From positions 620,001 to 684,000 of the forward strand of contig NZ_JAUTAZ010000001.1 of NCBI RefSeq assembly GCF_030818905.1: a stretch of DNA of 64,000 nucleotides, read 5' to 3'. The DNA is from Microbacterium sp. SORGH_AS_0888. GTDB lineage: Bacteria; Actinomycetota; Actinomycetes; Actinomycetales; Microbacteriaceae. Positions 8,204-16,057 of the stretch are shown piece by piece (positions within the stretch are counted from its first letter, which is position 1; each line of letters begins with the position of its first letter). The position numbers and the translations under genes were made by a program. Under the pieces are notes generated by a model. The model was not told the DNA's origin. It searched no databases and worked only from the letters and a program-made list of their open reading frames with translations.

Positions 8204-10840
8204 TCAGTGCGCGGCGTCATCCCAGTTCGCGCCGCGGCCGATCTGCACATCGAGCGGCACCGTCAGCTCGGCGGCGTCGGCCATGCGCTCACGGACGATG
8301 CGCTCGGCGGCATCCCACTCCCCCGGTGCGACCTCGACCACGAGCTCATCGTGGATCTGCAGCAGCACGCGCGAGCGGAGCCCTGCAGCCGCGAGCTCGT
8401 CGTGGATGTGCACGAGCGCGAGCTTCATGATGTCGGCGGCGCTGCCCTGGATCGGAGCGTTGAGCGCGGCGCGCTCCGCGTTCTCGCGCAGCACCCGGTT
8501 CGGGCTGGTGAGGTCGGGGAACGGACGACGGCGACCGAAGATGGTCTCCGTGTAGCCGTCGATCCGGGCCTGCTCCACCGAGGAGCGCAGATAGTCGCGC
8601 ACCGCACCGAAGCGCGCGAAGTACTCCATCATCAGCTGCTTCGCCTCGGACTGCTCGATGCGCAGCTGCTTGGACAGGCCGAACGCCGACAGACCGTAGA
8701 CCAGGCCGTACGACATCGCCTTGACCTTCGTGCGCATGGCGGGCGTCACCTCTCCGGGATCGACGCCGAACACCCGCGCACCGACGAAACGGTGCAGGTC
8801 TTCTCCCGCGTTGAACGCCTCGATGAGGCCCGGATCGCCCGAGAGGTGCGCCATGATGCGCATCTCGATCTGCGAGTAGTCGGCCGTCAGCAGGGTCTCG
8901 TACCCGTCTCCGACCTCGAACGCGGCACGGATGCGGCGGCTCTCCGCCGTGCGGACGGGGATGTTCTGGAGGTTCGGGTCCGTGCTGGAGAGACGCCCCG
9001 TCTGCGAGCCCGTCTGCAGGTACGTCGTGCGGATGCGCCCGCCGTCGCCGATCGCCGCGTCGAGCGACTCGATGATCTGCCGGAGCTTCGTCGCCTCACG
9101 GTGCTGGAGGAGCAGGTCGAGGAACGGGTGGGGGCTCTTCTCCTGCAGCTCCGCGAGAACGGCGGCATCGGTCGAGTAGCCCGTCTTCGTCTTGCGCGTC
9201 TTCGGCAGCTGGAGATGCTCGAACAGAACCTCCTGCAGCTGCTTGGGCGAGCCGAGGTTGACCTCGCGATCGATCGCGGCGTACGCCTGCTGCGCGATCC
9301 CCTCGGCGCGCGCCGCGAGCTCGGCGGAGAAGCTCGAGAGCTTCTCGTGCGAGACCGTCACCCCGGCAAGCTCCATGTCGGCCAGCGACCGCGTCGTCGG
9401 CAGCTCGATGTCGGCGAGCACCTCGCTCACGCGACCGGGCAGGTCGGCGAGGACCGCCTCGCCCACACGGCGCGTGAACCAGGCGAGCTGGCCGGGTGTG
9501 GCGCCGTCGTGCTCGGGCACGAGCTGGTTCGGGTCGGCCTCGGGCAGCTTCTCGTCGAGATATCGCTCGACGAGGTCGGCCAGGGTCTTGTCGGGGAAGC
9601 TCGGACGCACGAGCCACCCCGCCAGGAGCGTGTCGACACGAAGCCCCCCGAGATCGAGGCCGATGCGGCGAAGCGCCTTCAGCTGCGGCTTGGCGTCGTG
9701 CAGGGCCTTGGGTGCGTCGGAGGCCAGCCAGTCGCCGAGGTCCGCGCCGACGCCGTCCGTCCAGTCCGCCTCGACCGCGGCGTCGCCCGCCGCGAGCCCG
9801 ATCCGGCGGATCGTTCCGCCCTCGATCACCAGGACGAGACCCACGACGCCGGCTGCGGCCGCGACCCACTCGGCCAGAGCGCCCGCGGTCGCCATCTCGG
9901 CCGGGACCGGCGCCGCCGCCTGCGTCCGCGTGTCCTCCGCCGTCTCGGTGGCTCCGGTCGCCTCGAACACGCGTGGCAGGAGCGTGCGGAACTCGAGCCG
10001 CGCGAACACGTCGCGCACGGCCTGCGCGTCGAGCGGACGCAGCTCGAGCTCGGCCGGCGTCACCGGGAGCTCGACATCCCGCAGCAGCCGGTTGAGCGCC
10101 CGATTGCGACGGACGTCGTCGATGTGCTCCCGCAGATTGCCGCCCACGACGCCCTTGATCTCGTCGGCGTGCTCGAGCACGGCGTCGAGCGAGCCGAACT
10201 GGGTCAGCCACTTCACGGCCGTCTTCTCTCCCACCTTGGGCACCCCGGGCAGGTTGTCGCTGGTCTCGCCGACGAGCGCCGCGATCTCGGGGTACTGCGC
10301 CGGCGGGACGCCGTACCGTTCCAGGACGGTCGCCGGGTCGTAGCGCTTGAGCTGAGACACGCCCTGCACGTTCGGGTACAGGAGCGTGATCTCATCGGTC
10401 ACGAGCTGGATCGTGTCACGATCTCCCGAGCACACGAGCACGTCGAAACCGGTCTCGGCACCCTGCGTGGCCAGCGTCGCCAGGATGTCGTCGGCCTCGA
10501 TGTCCTCCTTCGACAGCACCGTGACTCCCATCGCCCGAAGGCACTCCTGCAGGAGCGGGATCTGACCGCTGAACTCGGGGGGCGTCTCGCTGCGGTTCGC
10601 CTTGTACTCCGGGTACTCACGGGTGCGGAAGGACACGCGCGAGGTGTCGAACGCGACGGCCACGTGCGTCGGCTTCTCGTTCTTGAGCAGGTTCACGAAC
10701 ATCGACAGGAAGCCGTAGACGCCGTTGGTGTGCTGGCCGTCCTTCGTCGTGAAGTTCTCGACGGGGAGTGCGTAGAACGCCCGGAACGCGAGCGAATGGC
10801 CGTCGACGACCAGCAGAGTAGGCTTCGAGGAGTCGGTCAC
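8204..10840 (-). CDS. polA: DNA polymerase I
   Basis: An 878-residue Family A polymerase for Okazaki-fragment processing and repair. Residues 1-300 are the 5'-3' exonuclease (LLVVDGHSLAFRAFYALP, GDRDTIQLV, GVPKVGEKTA helix-hairpin-helix). The middle segment (about 310-480) is a degenerate 3'-5' exonuclease fold in which I see no DxE catalytic motif, as in other actinobacterial PolA. Polymerase motif A is DYSQIEMR at 654-661, motif B RTKVKAMSYGLVYG at about 703-716 and motif C QIHDELV at 828-834. It starts with a GTG six bases after a TAGGCT box and is divergent from the hotdog thioesterase gene. Confidence 0.97.
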   Translation of the reverse strand: MTDSSKPTLLVVDGHSLAFRAFYALPVENFTTKDGQHTNGVYGFLSMFVNLLKNEKPTHVAVAFDTSRVSFRTREYPEYKANRSETPPEFSGQIPLLQECLRAMGVTVLSKEDIEADDILATLATQGAETGFDVLVCSGDRDTIQLVTDEITLLYPNVQGVSQLKRYDPATVLERYGVPPAQYPEIAALVGETSDNLPGVPKVGEKTAVKWLTQFGSLDAVLEHADEIKGVVGGNLREHIDDVRRNRALNRLLRDVELPVTPAELELRPLDAQAVRDVFARLEFRTLLPRVFEATGATETAEDTRTQAAAPVPAEMATAGALAEWVAAAAGVVGLVLVIEGGTIRRIGLAAGDAAVEADWTDGVGADLGDWLASDAPKALHDAKPQLKALRRIGLDLGGLRVDTLLAGWLVRPSFPDKTLADLVERYLDEKLPEADPNQLVPEHDGATPGQLAWFTRRVGEAVLADLPGRVSEVLADIELPTTRSLADMELAGVTVSHEKLSSFSAELAARAEGIAQQAYAAIDREVNLGSPKQLQEVLFEHLQLPKTRKTKTGYSTDAAVLAELQEKSPHPFLDLLLQHREATKLRQIIESLDAAIGDGGRIRTTYLQTGSQTGRLSSTDPNLQNIPVRTAESRRIRAAFEVGDGYETLLTADYSQIEMRIMAHLSGDPGLIEAFNAGEDLHRFVGARVFGVDPGEVTPAMRTKVKAMSYGLVYGLSAFGLSKQLRIEQSEAKQLMMEYFARFGAVRDYLRSSVEQARIDGYTETIFGRRRPFPDLTSPNRVLRENAERAALNAPIQGSAADIMKLALVHIHDELAAAGLRSRVLLQIHDELVVEVAPGEWDAAERIVRERMADAAELTVPLDVQIGRGANWDDAAH

Positions 10841-10846
10841 CCTGTC

Positions 10847-10852
10847 AGCCTA
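10847..10852 (-). promoter_or_regulatory. TANNNT box (TAGGCT) for a leaderless polA start
   Basis: Minus-strand TAGGCT is followed by 6 nt and then the polA GTG at 10840. No Shine-Dalgarno precedes that GTG. Confidence 0.55.
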
Positions 10853-10895
10853 GACGCGACCGCCGACACCCGATCCGCCGTCCACGAGGAGCCGC

Positions 10896-11348
10896 ATGAA
10901 ACCGACGACGCCCTTCGACCCGGCCGAGGGCCTCGCCTGGGTGCGGCGGCGCGGGGGCGGCGCGCTCGCCGAGAAGATGGGCATCGAGTGGGTCGAGTTC
11001 ACCCCCGAGCGGGCGATCGCGACCATGCCCGTCGAGGGCAACACGCAGCCGGTGGGGCTCCTCCACGGCGGCGCCTACGTCGTGCTCGCGGAGAGCCTCG
11101 GATCCATGCACGCGAACCTGCTGGCCACCCTCGCCTCGGGCGCCGGGACGCGCCTCGCCGTGGGCGTGGACATCAACGCGACGCACACGCGCTCGGCGGT
11201 CTCCGGCCTCGTGACCGGCATCTGCACGCCCCTGCACGCGGGGCGCAGCCTCGCCGTGCACGAGATCGTCGTGCGCGACGAGGACGGCCGCCGTTGCAGC
11301 ACGGTCCGGATCACCAATCTGATCAAGGAGCTTCCGGCCGCCGGCTGA
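10896..11348 (+). CDS. Hotdog-fold thioesterase (PaaI / DUF4442-like)
   Basis: A 150-residue hotdog-fold acyl-CoA thioesterase. The hallmark VGLLHGGAYVVLAESLGS (about 53-69) contains the HGG turn and the catalytic acidic residue of PaaI/YdiI-type enzymes; the strands LAVGVDINATHTRSA and HEIVVRDEDGRRCSTVRIT complete the fold. It likely hydrolyses hydroxybenzoyl- or similar acyl-CoAs. GAGGAG lies just before the ATG, so unlike divergent polA it uses a Shine-Dalgarno. It converges on the methyltransferase gene, with a hairpin over both stops. Confidence 0.85.
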   Translation: MKPTTPFDPAEGLAWVRRRGGGALAEKMGIEWVEFTPERAIATMPVEGNTQPVGLLHGGAYVVLAESLGSMHANLLATLASGAGTRLAVGVDINATHTRSAVSGLVTGICTPLHAGRSLAVHEIVVRDEDGRRCSTVRITNLIKELPAAG

Positions 11349-11366
11349 CCCCGCGCTCAGGCCGGC
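11340..11366. terminator. Convergent-gene hairpin over both stop codons
   Basis: GCCGGCTGA (11340-11348) and TCAGGCCGGC (11357-11366) pair with a single bulged G. The TGA and TCA are the stop codons of the two convergent genes, so the hairpin can end transcripts from both sides. There is no strong T-run, as is common in high-GC actinobacteria. Confidence 0.4.
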
Positions 11367-12205
11367 TTGCGCGCCACGATCGTGAAGGTGCACGGCGCGA
11401 GCAGGCGTTCGGCCTCGGGCCACATCCATCCGCCGTCGACCTCGACCATGCGCTCGCTGAAGCGCCACGGCAGCAGCGTGCCCTCGTCGAGCCGCATCAG
11501 CACGAGCCCCGCGCCGATCAGCGCGTTCACGATCTCGGAGAGCGGATGCGGCCACTCGTAGCTCCGCGCGTGCGCGACCGTGCCGTCGCCCACGTAGGTC
11601 GAGTCGTCGTCCCAGGATGCGGCGGTGCCGTCGGAGAGGTACCGGTACCGCACGACGAGACCGGGCGCGTTCTCGTCGAGCGTGTAGAGCATGGGGTGAC
11701 CGTCACGGATGTAGAACGTCCCGCCGGGGCGGAGCAGGCCCGCGACCTGCGCCGCCCACCGCTCGAGATCGTCGAGCCAGCAGATGGCGCCGATGCTGGT
11801 GTAGACCAGATCGAAGTCGCCCGAGACACGGGCGCGGGCCTCGAGGGCATCGCTCAGGACCCACCGGGCTGTCAGACCGAGCCGGTCCGCGAGCCGCGCG
11901 GCCGCCTCCAGCGCCACGGGCGAGAAATCGACGCCGGTGACGCGCGCACCGGCACGGACGAACGACAGCGTGTCCGTGCCGATGTGGCACTGCAGGTGGC
12001 AGATGTCGAGCCCCTCGACGGAGGGCACGAACGGCGCGAGCGCCGCCAGGTCGTCACGGACCACACGCGACAGGTGCGCGGGGTCGTCGTAGGCCTCGAG
12101 GCCGTAGGCGTGCTCGTGGAGCTCCGCGCGGTCGTTCCAGTTCGCGAGGTTGGCCTCGCGCGCCGCGCGTGCGTCGATGTCGACGTGCTCGCCCTGAGCG
12201 GTCAT
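11357..12205 (-). CDS. Class I SAM-dependent methyltransferase
   Basis: A 282-residue Rossmann-fold methyltransferase. GLDICHLQCHIGTDTL (about 66-81) is motif I with an unusual CHxGT version, GVDFSPVALEAA supplies the acidic residue after strand 2, and DFDLVYTSIGAICWLDDLERW is motif IV/post-II. Members with this motif are annotated as class I SAM methyltransferases of unknown substrate. It lies 22 bp downstream of the ANTAR regulator gene on the same strand and may be cotranscribed with it. Its C-terminus converges with the thioesterase gene. Confidence 0.85.
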   Translation of the reverse strand: MTAQGEHVDIDARAAREANLANWNDRAELHEHAYGLEAYDDPAHLSRVVRDDLAALAPFVPSVEGLDICHLQCHIGTDTLSFVRAGARVTGVDFSPVALEAAARLADRLGLTARWVLSDALEARARVSGDFDLVYTSIGAICWLDDLERWAAQVAGLLRPGGTFYIRDGHPMLYTLDENAPGLVVRYRYLSDGTAASWDDDSTYVGDGTVAHARSYEWPHPLSEIVNALIGAGLVLMRLDEGTLLPWRFSERMVEVDGGWMWPEAERLLAPCTFTIVARKPA

Positions 12206-12227
12206 CCGGCACCCACGCGCGCGGCGT

Positions 12228-12845
12228 TCAGCCCTTCTTTGGCGCGAGCTGCTCGATGATCGCCTTCGCGACGTCCTGCATCGTCAGACGGCGGTCCATG
12301 GACGCCTTCTGGATCCAGCGGAACGCCTCCGGCTCGCTCAGCCCCATCTTCTCGTTGAGGAGCCCCTTGGCACGGTCGACGAGCTTGCGGGTCTCGAAGC
12401 GCTCGACCATGTCGGCGACCTCGGCCTCGAGCGTGATGATCTGCTCGTACCGGGCGAGAGCGATCTCGATCGCGGGCAGCAGGTCGTTCGGCGTGAAGGG
12501 CTTCACGACGTAGGCGAGCGCGCCCGCCTCGCTGGCGCGCTCCACGAGCTCCTTCTGGCTGAAGGCCGTCAGCAGCACAACGGGCGCGATGTGCGCCTTG
12601 CTGAGCTTCTCGGCGGCGGAGATGCCGTCCAGCTGCGGCATCTTCACGTCCATGATCACCAGATCGGGACGCAGCTCGGTCGCCAGCGCCACGGCGGTCT
12701 CGCCGTCTCCGGCCTCGCCGACCACGTCGTAGCCGTTGTCGCGCAGGATCTCCACGATGTCGAGCCGGATCAGCGACTCGTCCTCGGCCACCACGACGCG
12801 TCGGGGGGCGGGGGCGGATTTCGCGGTTTCGTCTTGCTCAGTCAC
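12228..12845 (-). CDS. ANTAR-domain response regulator (PdtaR-like)
   Basis: A 205-residue two-domain regulator: receiver (about 14-130) with the acidic pocket EDE, phospho-acceptor Asp65 in LVIMDVKMP and KPF lysine, then an ANTAR RNA-binding domain (about 145-200; LVDRAKGLLNEKMGLSEPEAFRWIQKASMDRR). ANTAR proteins bind tandem hexaloop hairpins in nascent RNA to prevent termination; the mycobacterial homologue PdtaR is phosphorylated by PdtaS. No partner kinase is nearby. The GTG start is six bases after TAGGAT, consistent with a leaderless mRNA. It is divergent from tRNA-Leu. Confidence 0.93.
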   Translation of the reverse strand: MTEQDETAKSAPAPRRVVVAEDESLIRLDIVEILRDNGYDVVGEAGDGETAVALATELRPDLVIMDVKMPQLDGISAAEKLSKAHIAPVVLLTAFSQKELVERASEAGALAYVVKPFTPNDLLPAIEIALARYEQIITLEAEVADMVERFETRKLVDRAKGLLNEKMGLSEPEAFRWIQKASMDRRLTMQDVAKAIIEQLAPKKG

Positions 12846-12851
12846 CTTTGA

Positions 12852-12857
12852 ATCCTA
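12852..12857 (-). promoter_or_regulatory. TANNNT box (TAGGAT) for a leaderless start at 12845
   Basis: TAGGAT, 6 nt, then the GTG of the ANTAR regulator on the minus strand. Confidence 0.55.
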
Positions 12858-12939
12858 CGGCACCGGCCGCGGCCCGCACGGCCACCGCCACGGTCGCGAC
12901 CCAGGCGGCACGTGGATCCCGTGGCACGGGGATCCGCGA

Positions 12940-12945
12940 TAGGCT
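12940..12945 (+). promoter_or_regulatory. Probable -10 box (TAGGCT) for tRNA-Leu
   Basis: TAGGCT ends 10 bp before the mature tRNA 5' end. An imperfect palindrome (12914-12935, GGATCCC-GTG against CACGGGGATCC, one-base bulge) covers the -35 region. A -35 box is not clear. Confidence 0.4.
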
Positions 12946-12955
12946 CGATCGGCCG

Positions 12956-13038
12956 GCCGGCGTGGCGGAATGGCAGACGCGACCGACTCAAACTCGGTTG
13001 CCCGGAAGGGCGTGTGGGTTCGACTCCCACCGCCGGCA
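12956..13038 (+). tRNA. tRNA-Leu (anticodon CAA)
   Basis: An 83-nt class II tRNA. The acceptor arms GCCGGCG (12956-12962) and CGCCGGC (13031-13037) pair perfectly, with A discriminator. The D arm is GCGGAATGGCAGACGC; the anticodon stem ACCGA/TCGGT encloses loop CTCAAAC, giving anticodon CAA for UUG. A long variable arm (GCCC-GGAA-GGGC) is as expected for leucine, and the T arm is GTGGG-TTCGACT-CCCAC. The 3' CCA is not encoded. A strong hairpin terminator follows seven bases later. Confidence 0.97.
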
Positions 13039-13044
13039 CACGAA

Positions 13045-13076
13045 GAAGGGGATGCCTCCCATGAGGCATCCCCTTC
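13045..13076. terminator. Strong bidirectional terminator between tRNA-Leu and pyk
   Basis: A perfect 14-bp stem (GAAGGGGATGCCTC against its complement) with a 4-nt CCAT loop lies between the tRNA 3' end and the convergent pyk stop. It should end both transcripts. T-runs are short (TT on either side). Confidence 0.75.
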
Positions 13077-13092
13077 CGTCGCATCCGGACCG

Positions 13093-14541
13093 CTACCTGC
13101 CGGCCTGGTAGATCGGCGCACGGCCGTTGACGGCGTCGCCGATCCGGTGGATGCGGATGTCGTTGGTCGAGCCGATGATGCCGGGAGGGGACCCGGAGAT
13201 CACGACGACCTTGTCGCCCTCGGCGGCCAGTCCGTTCGAGAGGAAGTAGTCGTCGACCTGAAGGAACATGAGGTCGGTGTGCGCGACGTGCTCGACGAGT
13301 GCCGACTGCACGCCCCAGGTCACCGCCATCCGCCGACGGATGGCCGGCTCGGGCGCGAAGGCGAGCATGGGGATGCGGGGGCGCAGCCGCGACATCCGCC
13401 GGGCCGTGTCACCCGACTCCGTGAACAGGCAGAGATACTTGGCCTCGACGAACTCCGCGACCTCCATGGCGGCCAGCGTGATGGCTCCGCCCTGCGTCCG
13501 CGGCTTCGTCGTGAGCGGCGCGATGCGCTCGAGGCCGTGGTCCTCGGTGGAGGCGATGATCCGCGCCATCGTCTCGACGACCGTCACGGGGTAGGCCCCG
13601 ACGCTCGTCTCCCCCGAGAGCATGACCGCGTCGGCGCCGTCGAGCACCGCGTTGGCGACGTCGCTCGTCTCCGCACGGGTCGGCACCGGGTTCGAGATCA
13701 TCGACTCGAGCATCTGCGTGGCCACGATCACCGGCTTGGCCATGCGGCGGCACAGCTCGACCGCGCGCTTCTGAACGATCGGAACCGCCTCGAGCGGCAG
13801 CTCCACGCCGAGGTCGCCACGGGCGACCATGATGCCGTCGAACGCGTCGATGATCTCCTCGAGGTTGTCGACCGCCTGCGGCTTCTCGATCTTGGCGATG
13901 ACCGGCACACGCCGCTGCTCCTCCGCCATGATCTCGTGCACGCGCGTCACGTCGGCCGCGTTGCGGACGAACGAGAGCGCGATGATGTCGGCGCCGGCCC
14001 GAAGACCCCAGCGCAGGTCCGCCTCGTCCTTGTCGGAGAGCGCCGGGACGTTGACGGCGACACCGGGCAGGTTGATGCCCTTGTTGTTCGACACCGGGCC
14101 GCCGACGATGACCTTCGTCGTGACGACCGTGCCGTCGGTCTCCACGACCTCGACGCGGACCTTGCCGTCGTCGATCAGGAGGAAGTCACCGGGCTTGACG
14201 TCCTGGGGCAGTCCCTTGAAGGTCGTCGAGACGAGCTCCTTCGTGCCCGGGACGTCTTCGACCGTGATCTTGAAGATGTCGCCGGGAGCGAGCTCGTGCG
14301 GGCCGTCCGCGAACCGGCCGAGCCGGATCTTCGGCCCCTGCAGGTCGACGAGGATGGCGACGGCTCGTCGTGCGTCGTCGGCTGCGCGCCGGACGTTCGC
14401 GACGTTCGCGTCGTGCACGGAGTAATCACCGTGACTGAGGTTGAGTCGGGCAACGTCGACCCCCGCATCGATGATCGCGCGGACCATCTCATACGAGGAC
14501 GTTGCCGGGCCGAGGGTTGCGACGATCTTGGCGCGTCTCAT
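13093..14541 (-). CDS. pyk: Pyruvate kinase
   Basis: A 482-residue enzyme converting phosphoenolpyruvate and ADP to pyruvate and ATP. RRAKIVATLGPATSS at the N-terminus, LDLQGPKIRLG-like ILVDLQGPKIRLG, the active-site VIAKIEKPQAVDNLEEIIDAFDGIMVARGDLGVE segment and ATQMLESMI are diagnostic; the C-terminal allosteric domain is complete. The ATG at 14541 (MRRAKIV) fits homologues; in-frame upstream codons to 14619 are extragenic. It is the last gene after gltBD on the minus strand and ends at a strong shared terminator. Confidence 0.97.
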   Translation of the reverse strand: MRRAKIVATLGPATSSYEMVRAIIDAGVDVARLNLSHGDYSVHDANVANVRRAADDARRAVAILVDLQGPKIRLGRFADGPHELAPGDIFKITVEDVPGTKELVSTTFKGLPQDVKPGDFLLIDDGKVRVEVVETDGTVVTTKVIVGGPVSNNKGINLPGVAVNVPALSDKDEADLRWGLRAGADIIALSFVRNAADVTRVHEIMAEEQRRVPVIAKIEKPQAVDNLEEIIDAFDGIMVARGDLGVELPLEAVPIVQKRAVELCRRMAKPVIVATQMLESMISNPVPTRAETSDVANAVLDGADAVMLSGETSVGAYPVTVVETMARIIASTEDHGLERIAPLTTKPRTQGGAITLAAMEVAEFVEAKYLCLFTESGDTARRMSRLRPRIPMLAFAPEPAIRRRMAVTWGVQSALVEHVAHTDLMFLQVDDYFLSNGLAAEGDKVVVISGSPPGIIGSTNDIRIHRIGDAVNGRAPIYQAGR

Positions 14542-14590
14542 CCGTTCGTGTGCTCCGGTTTGTGTTCGATTGTGCGGGTGGAATTCCAGA

Positions 14591-16057
14591 CTACGCGGGC
14601 TGCAGTCCGATGGCGACATCGGTCGGCCGCACCGGCGACGGGAGCTGGGTCTCGCCCATCAGATAGCGGTCGACGGAGGCCGCAGCGGCACGTCCCTCGG
14701 CGATCGCCCACACGATGAGCGACTGCCCGCGCCCCGCGTCGCCGGCGACGAAGACGCCCGGCGCGGTCGTCTGGTACTCGGAATCGCGCTCGACGTTGCC
14801 ACGACCCGTGAACTGGGCGCCGAGCTGCGCCTCGAGGGTTCCCCGCTCGGGGCCGGTGAAGCCCATCGCGATCAGAACGAGGTCCGCGGGGATCTCGCGC
14901 TCGGTGCCGCTCTTGGGCACGCGGCGGCCGTCGACGAACTCCGTCTCGGCCACGCGCAGCGCGCGGACCTCGCCGGCGTCGTTCGCGAGGAACTCGACGG
15001 TCGAGGCGAGGTACACCCGCTCGCCGCCCTCCTCATGCGCGGACTGCACCTCGAAGATCGTCGGCATCATGGGCCAGGGCTGCTCGTCCGTGCGGCTGGC
15101 GGGCGGCTGCTTGCCGATCGCGAGGTTCGTGACGCTCAGCGCCCCCTGCCGGTGCGCCGTGCCGATGCAGTCGGCACCGGTGTCGCCGCCGCCGATCACG
15201 ACGACGTGCTTGCCCTCGGCCGTGATCTGGTGAGGCACCTGGTCGCCGGCGATCGCCTTGTTGGACTCGACGAGGTACTCCATCGCCACGTGCACGCCGT
15301 CCAGGTCGCGTCCGGGGATCGACAGCTCGCGGGGAACCGTGGAACCGGTCGCGATCACGACCGCGTCGTAACGGTTGCGCAGGTCGCTCCAGGAGATGTC
15401 GACGCCGATCTCGACGCCCGCGCGGAAGCGCGTGCCCTCGTCCTGCATCTGCCGCAGCCGCGACTCGATGTGACGCTTCTCCATCTTGAAGTCGGGGATG
15501 CCGTATCGCAGCAGCCCGCCGATGCGGTCGTCGCGCTCGAACACGGCGACCGTGTGGCCGGCGCGCGTCAGCTGCTGCGCGGCGGCGAGCCCGGCGGGAC
15601 CCGATCCCACGACCGCGACGGTCTTGCCCGTCAGCCGGGCCGGCGGCTCGGGCTCGATCCAGCCGTTGCCGAACGCCTCGTCGACGATCGACACCTCGAT
15701 CTGCTTGATGGTCACGGCGGGCTGGTTGATGCCGAGGACGCACGAGCTCTCGCACGGCGCCGGGCACAGCCGTCCCGTGAACTCCGGGAAGTTGTTCGTC
15801 GCGTGCAGACGCTCGGACGCCGAGCGACCCTCGCCGCGCCAGGTCAGGTCGTTCCACTCCGGGATGAGGTTGCCCAGCGGACATCCCTTGTGACAGAACG
15901 GGATGCCGCAGTCCATGCAGCGACCCGCCTGGCGACGGAGCACCGCCGAGTCACCCGGCTCGTACACCTCTTTCCAGTCGAGGATGCGGACCGGCACCGG
16001 CCGCCGCGGGGGCAGCTCGCGCTCGGTGACCTTCAGAAAGCCTTTGGGATCAGCCAC
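14591..16057 (-). CDS. gltD: Glutamate synthase (NADPH) small subunit
   Basis: A 488-residue subunit that passes electrons from NADPH through FAD and two 4Fe-4S clusters to GltB. N-terminal cysteine clusters are present ([17 protein letters not shown] and [14 protein letters not shown]), followed by two dinucleotide folds, [15 protein letters not shown] for FAD and [14 protein letters not shown] for NADPH, and the C-terminal [23 protein letters not shown]. It starts with a GTG and overlaps the 3' end of gltB by 8 nt, so translation is coupled. Expected full length. Confidence 0.97.
   Translation of the reverse strand: MADPKGFLKVTERELPPRRPVPVRILDWKEVYEPGDSAVLRRQAGRCMDCGIPFCHKGCPLGNLIPEWNDLTWRGEGRSASERLHATNNFPEFTGRLCPAPCESSCVLGINQPAVTIKQIEVSIVDEAFGNGWIEPEPPARLTGKTVAVVGSGPAGLAAAQQLTRAGHTVAVFERDDRIGGLLRYGIPDFKMEKRHIESRLRQMQDEGTRFRAGVEIGVDISWSDLRNRYDAVVIATGSTVPRELSIPGRDLDGVHVAMEYLVESNKAIAGDQVPHQITAEGKHVVVIGGGDTGADCIGTAHRQGALSVTNLAIGKQPPASRTDEQPWPMMPTIFEVQSAHEEGGERVYLASTVEFLANDAGEVRALRVAETEFVDGRRVPKSGTEREIPADLVLIAMGFTGPERGTLEAQLGAQFTGRGNVERDSEYQTTAPGVFVAGDAGRGQSLIVWAIAEGRAAAASVDRYLMGETQLPSPVRPTDVAIGLQPA

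Noticed and set aside
8207-12259. 1350-codon plus-strand open frame opposite polA and neighbours
   Set aside because: It is antisense to polA, the methyltransferase and other recognisable genes; low-complexity arginine/histidine/aspartate-rich translation is typical of a high-GC shadow frame.
12914-12935. Imperfect palindrome upstream of tRNA-Leu as a fourth repeat family
   Set aside because: Arms are about 10 bp with a bulge and it lies in a promoter region and not after a stop codon; too weak to group with families A-C.
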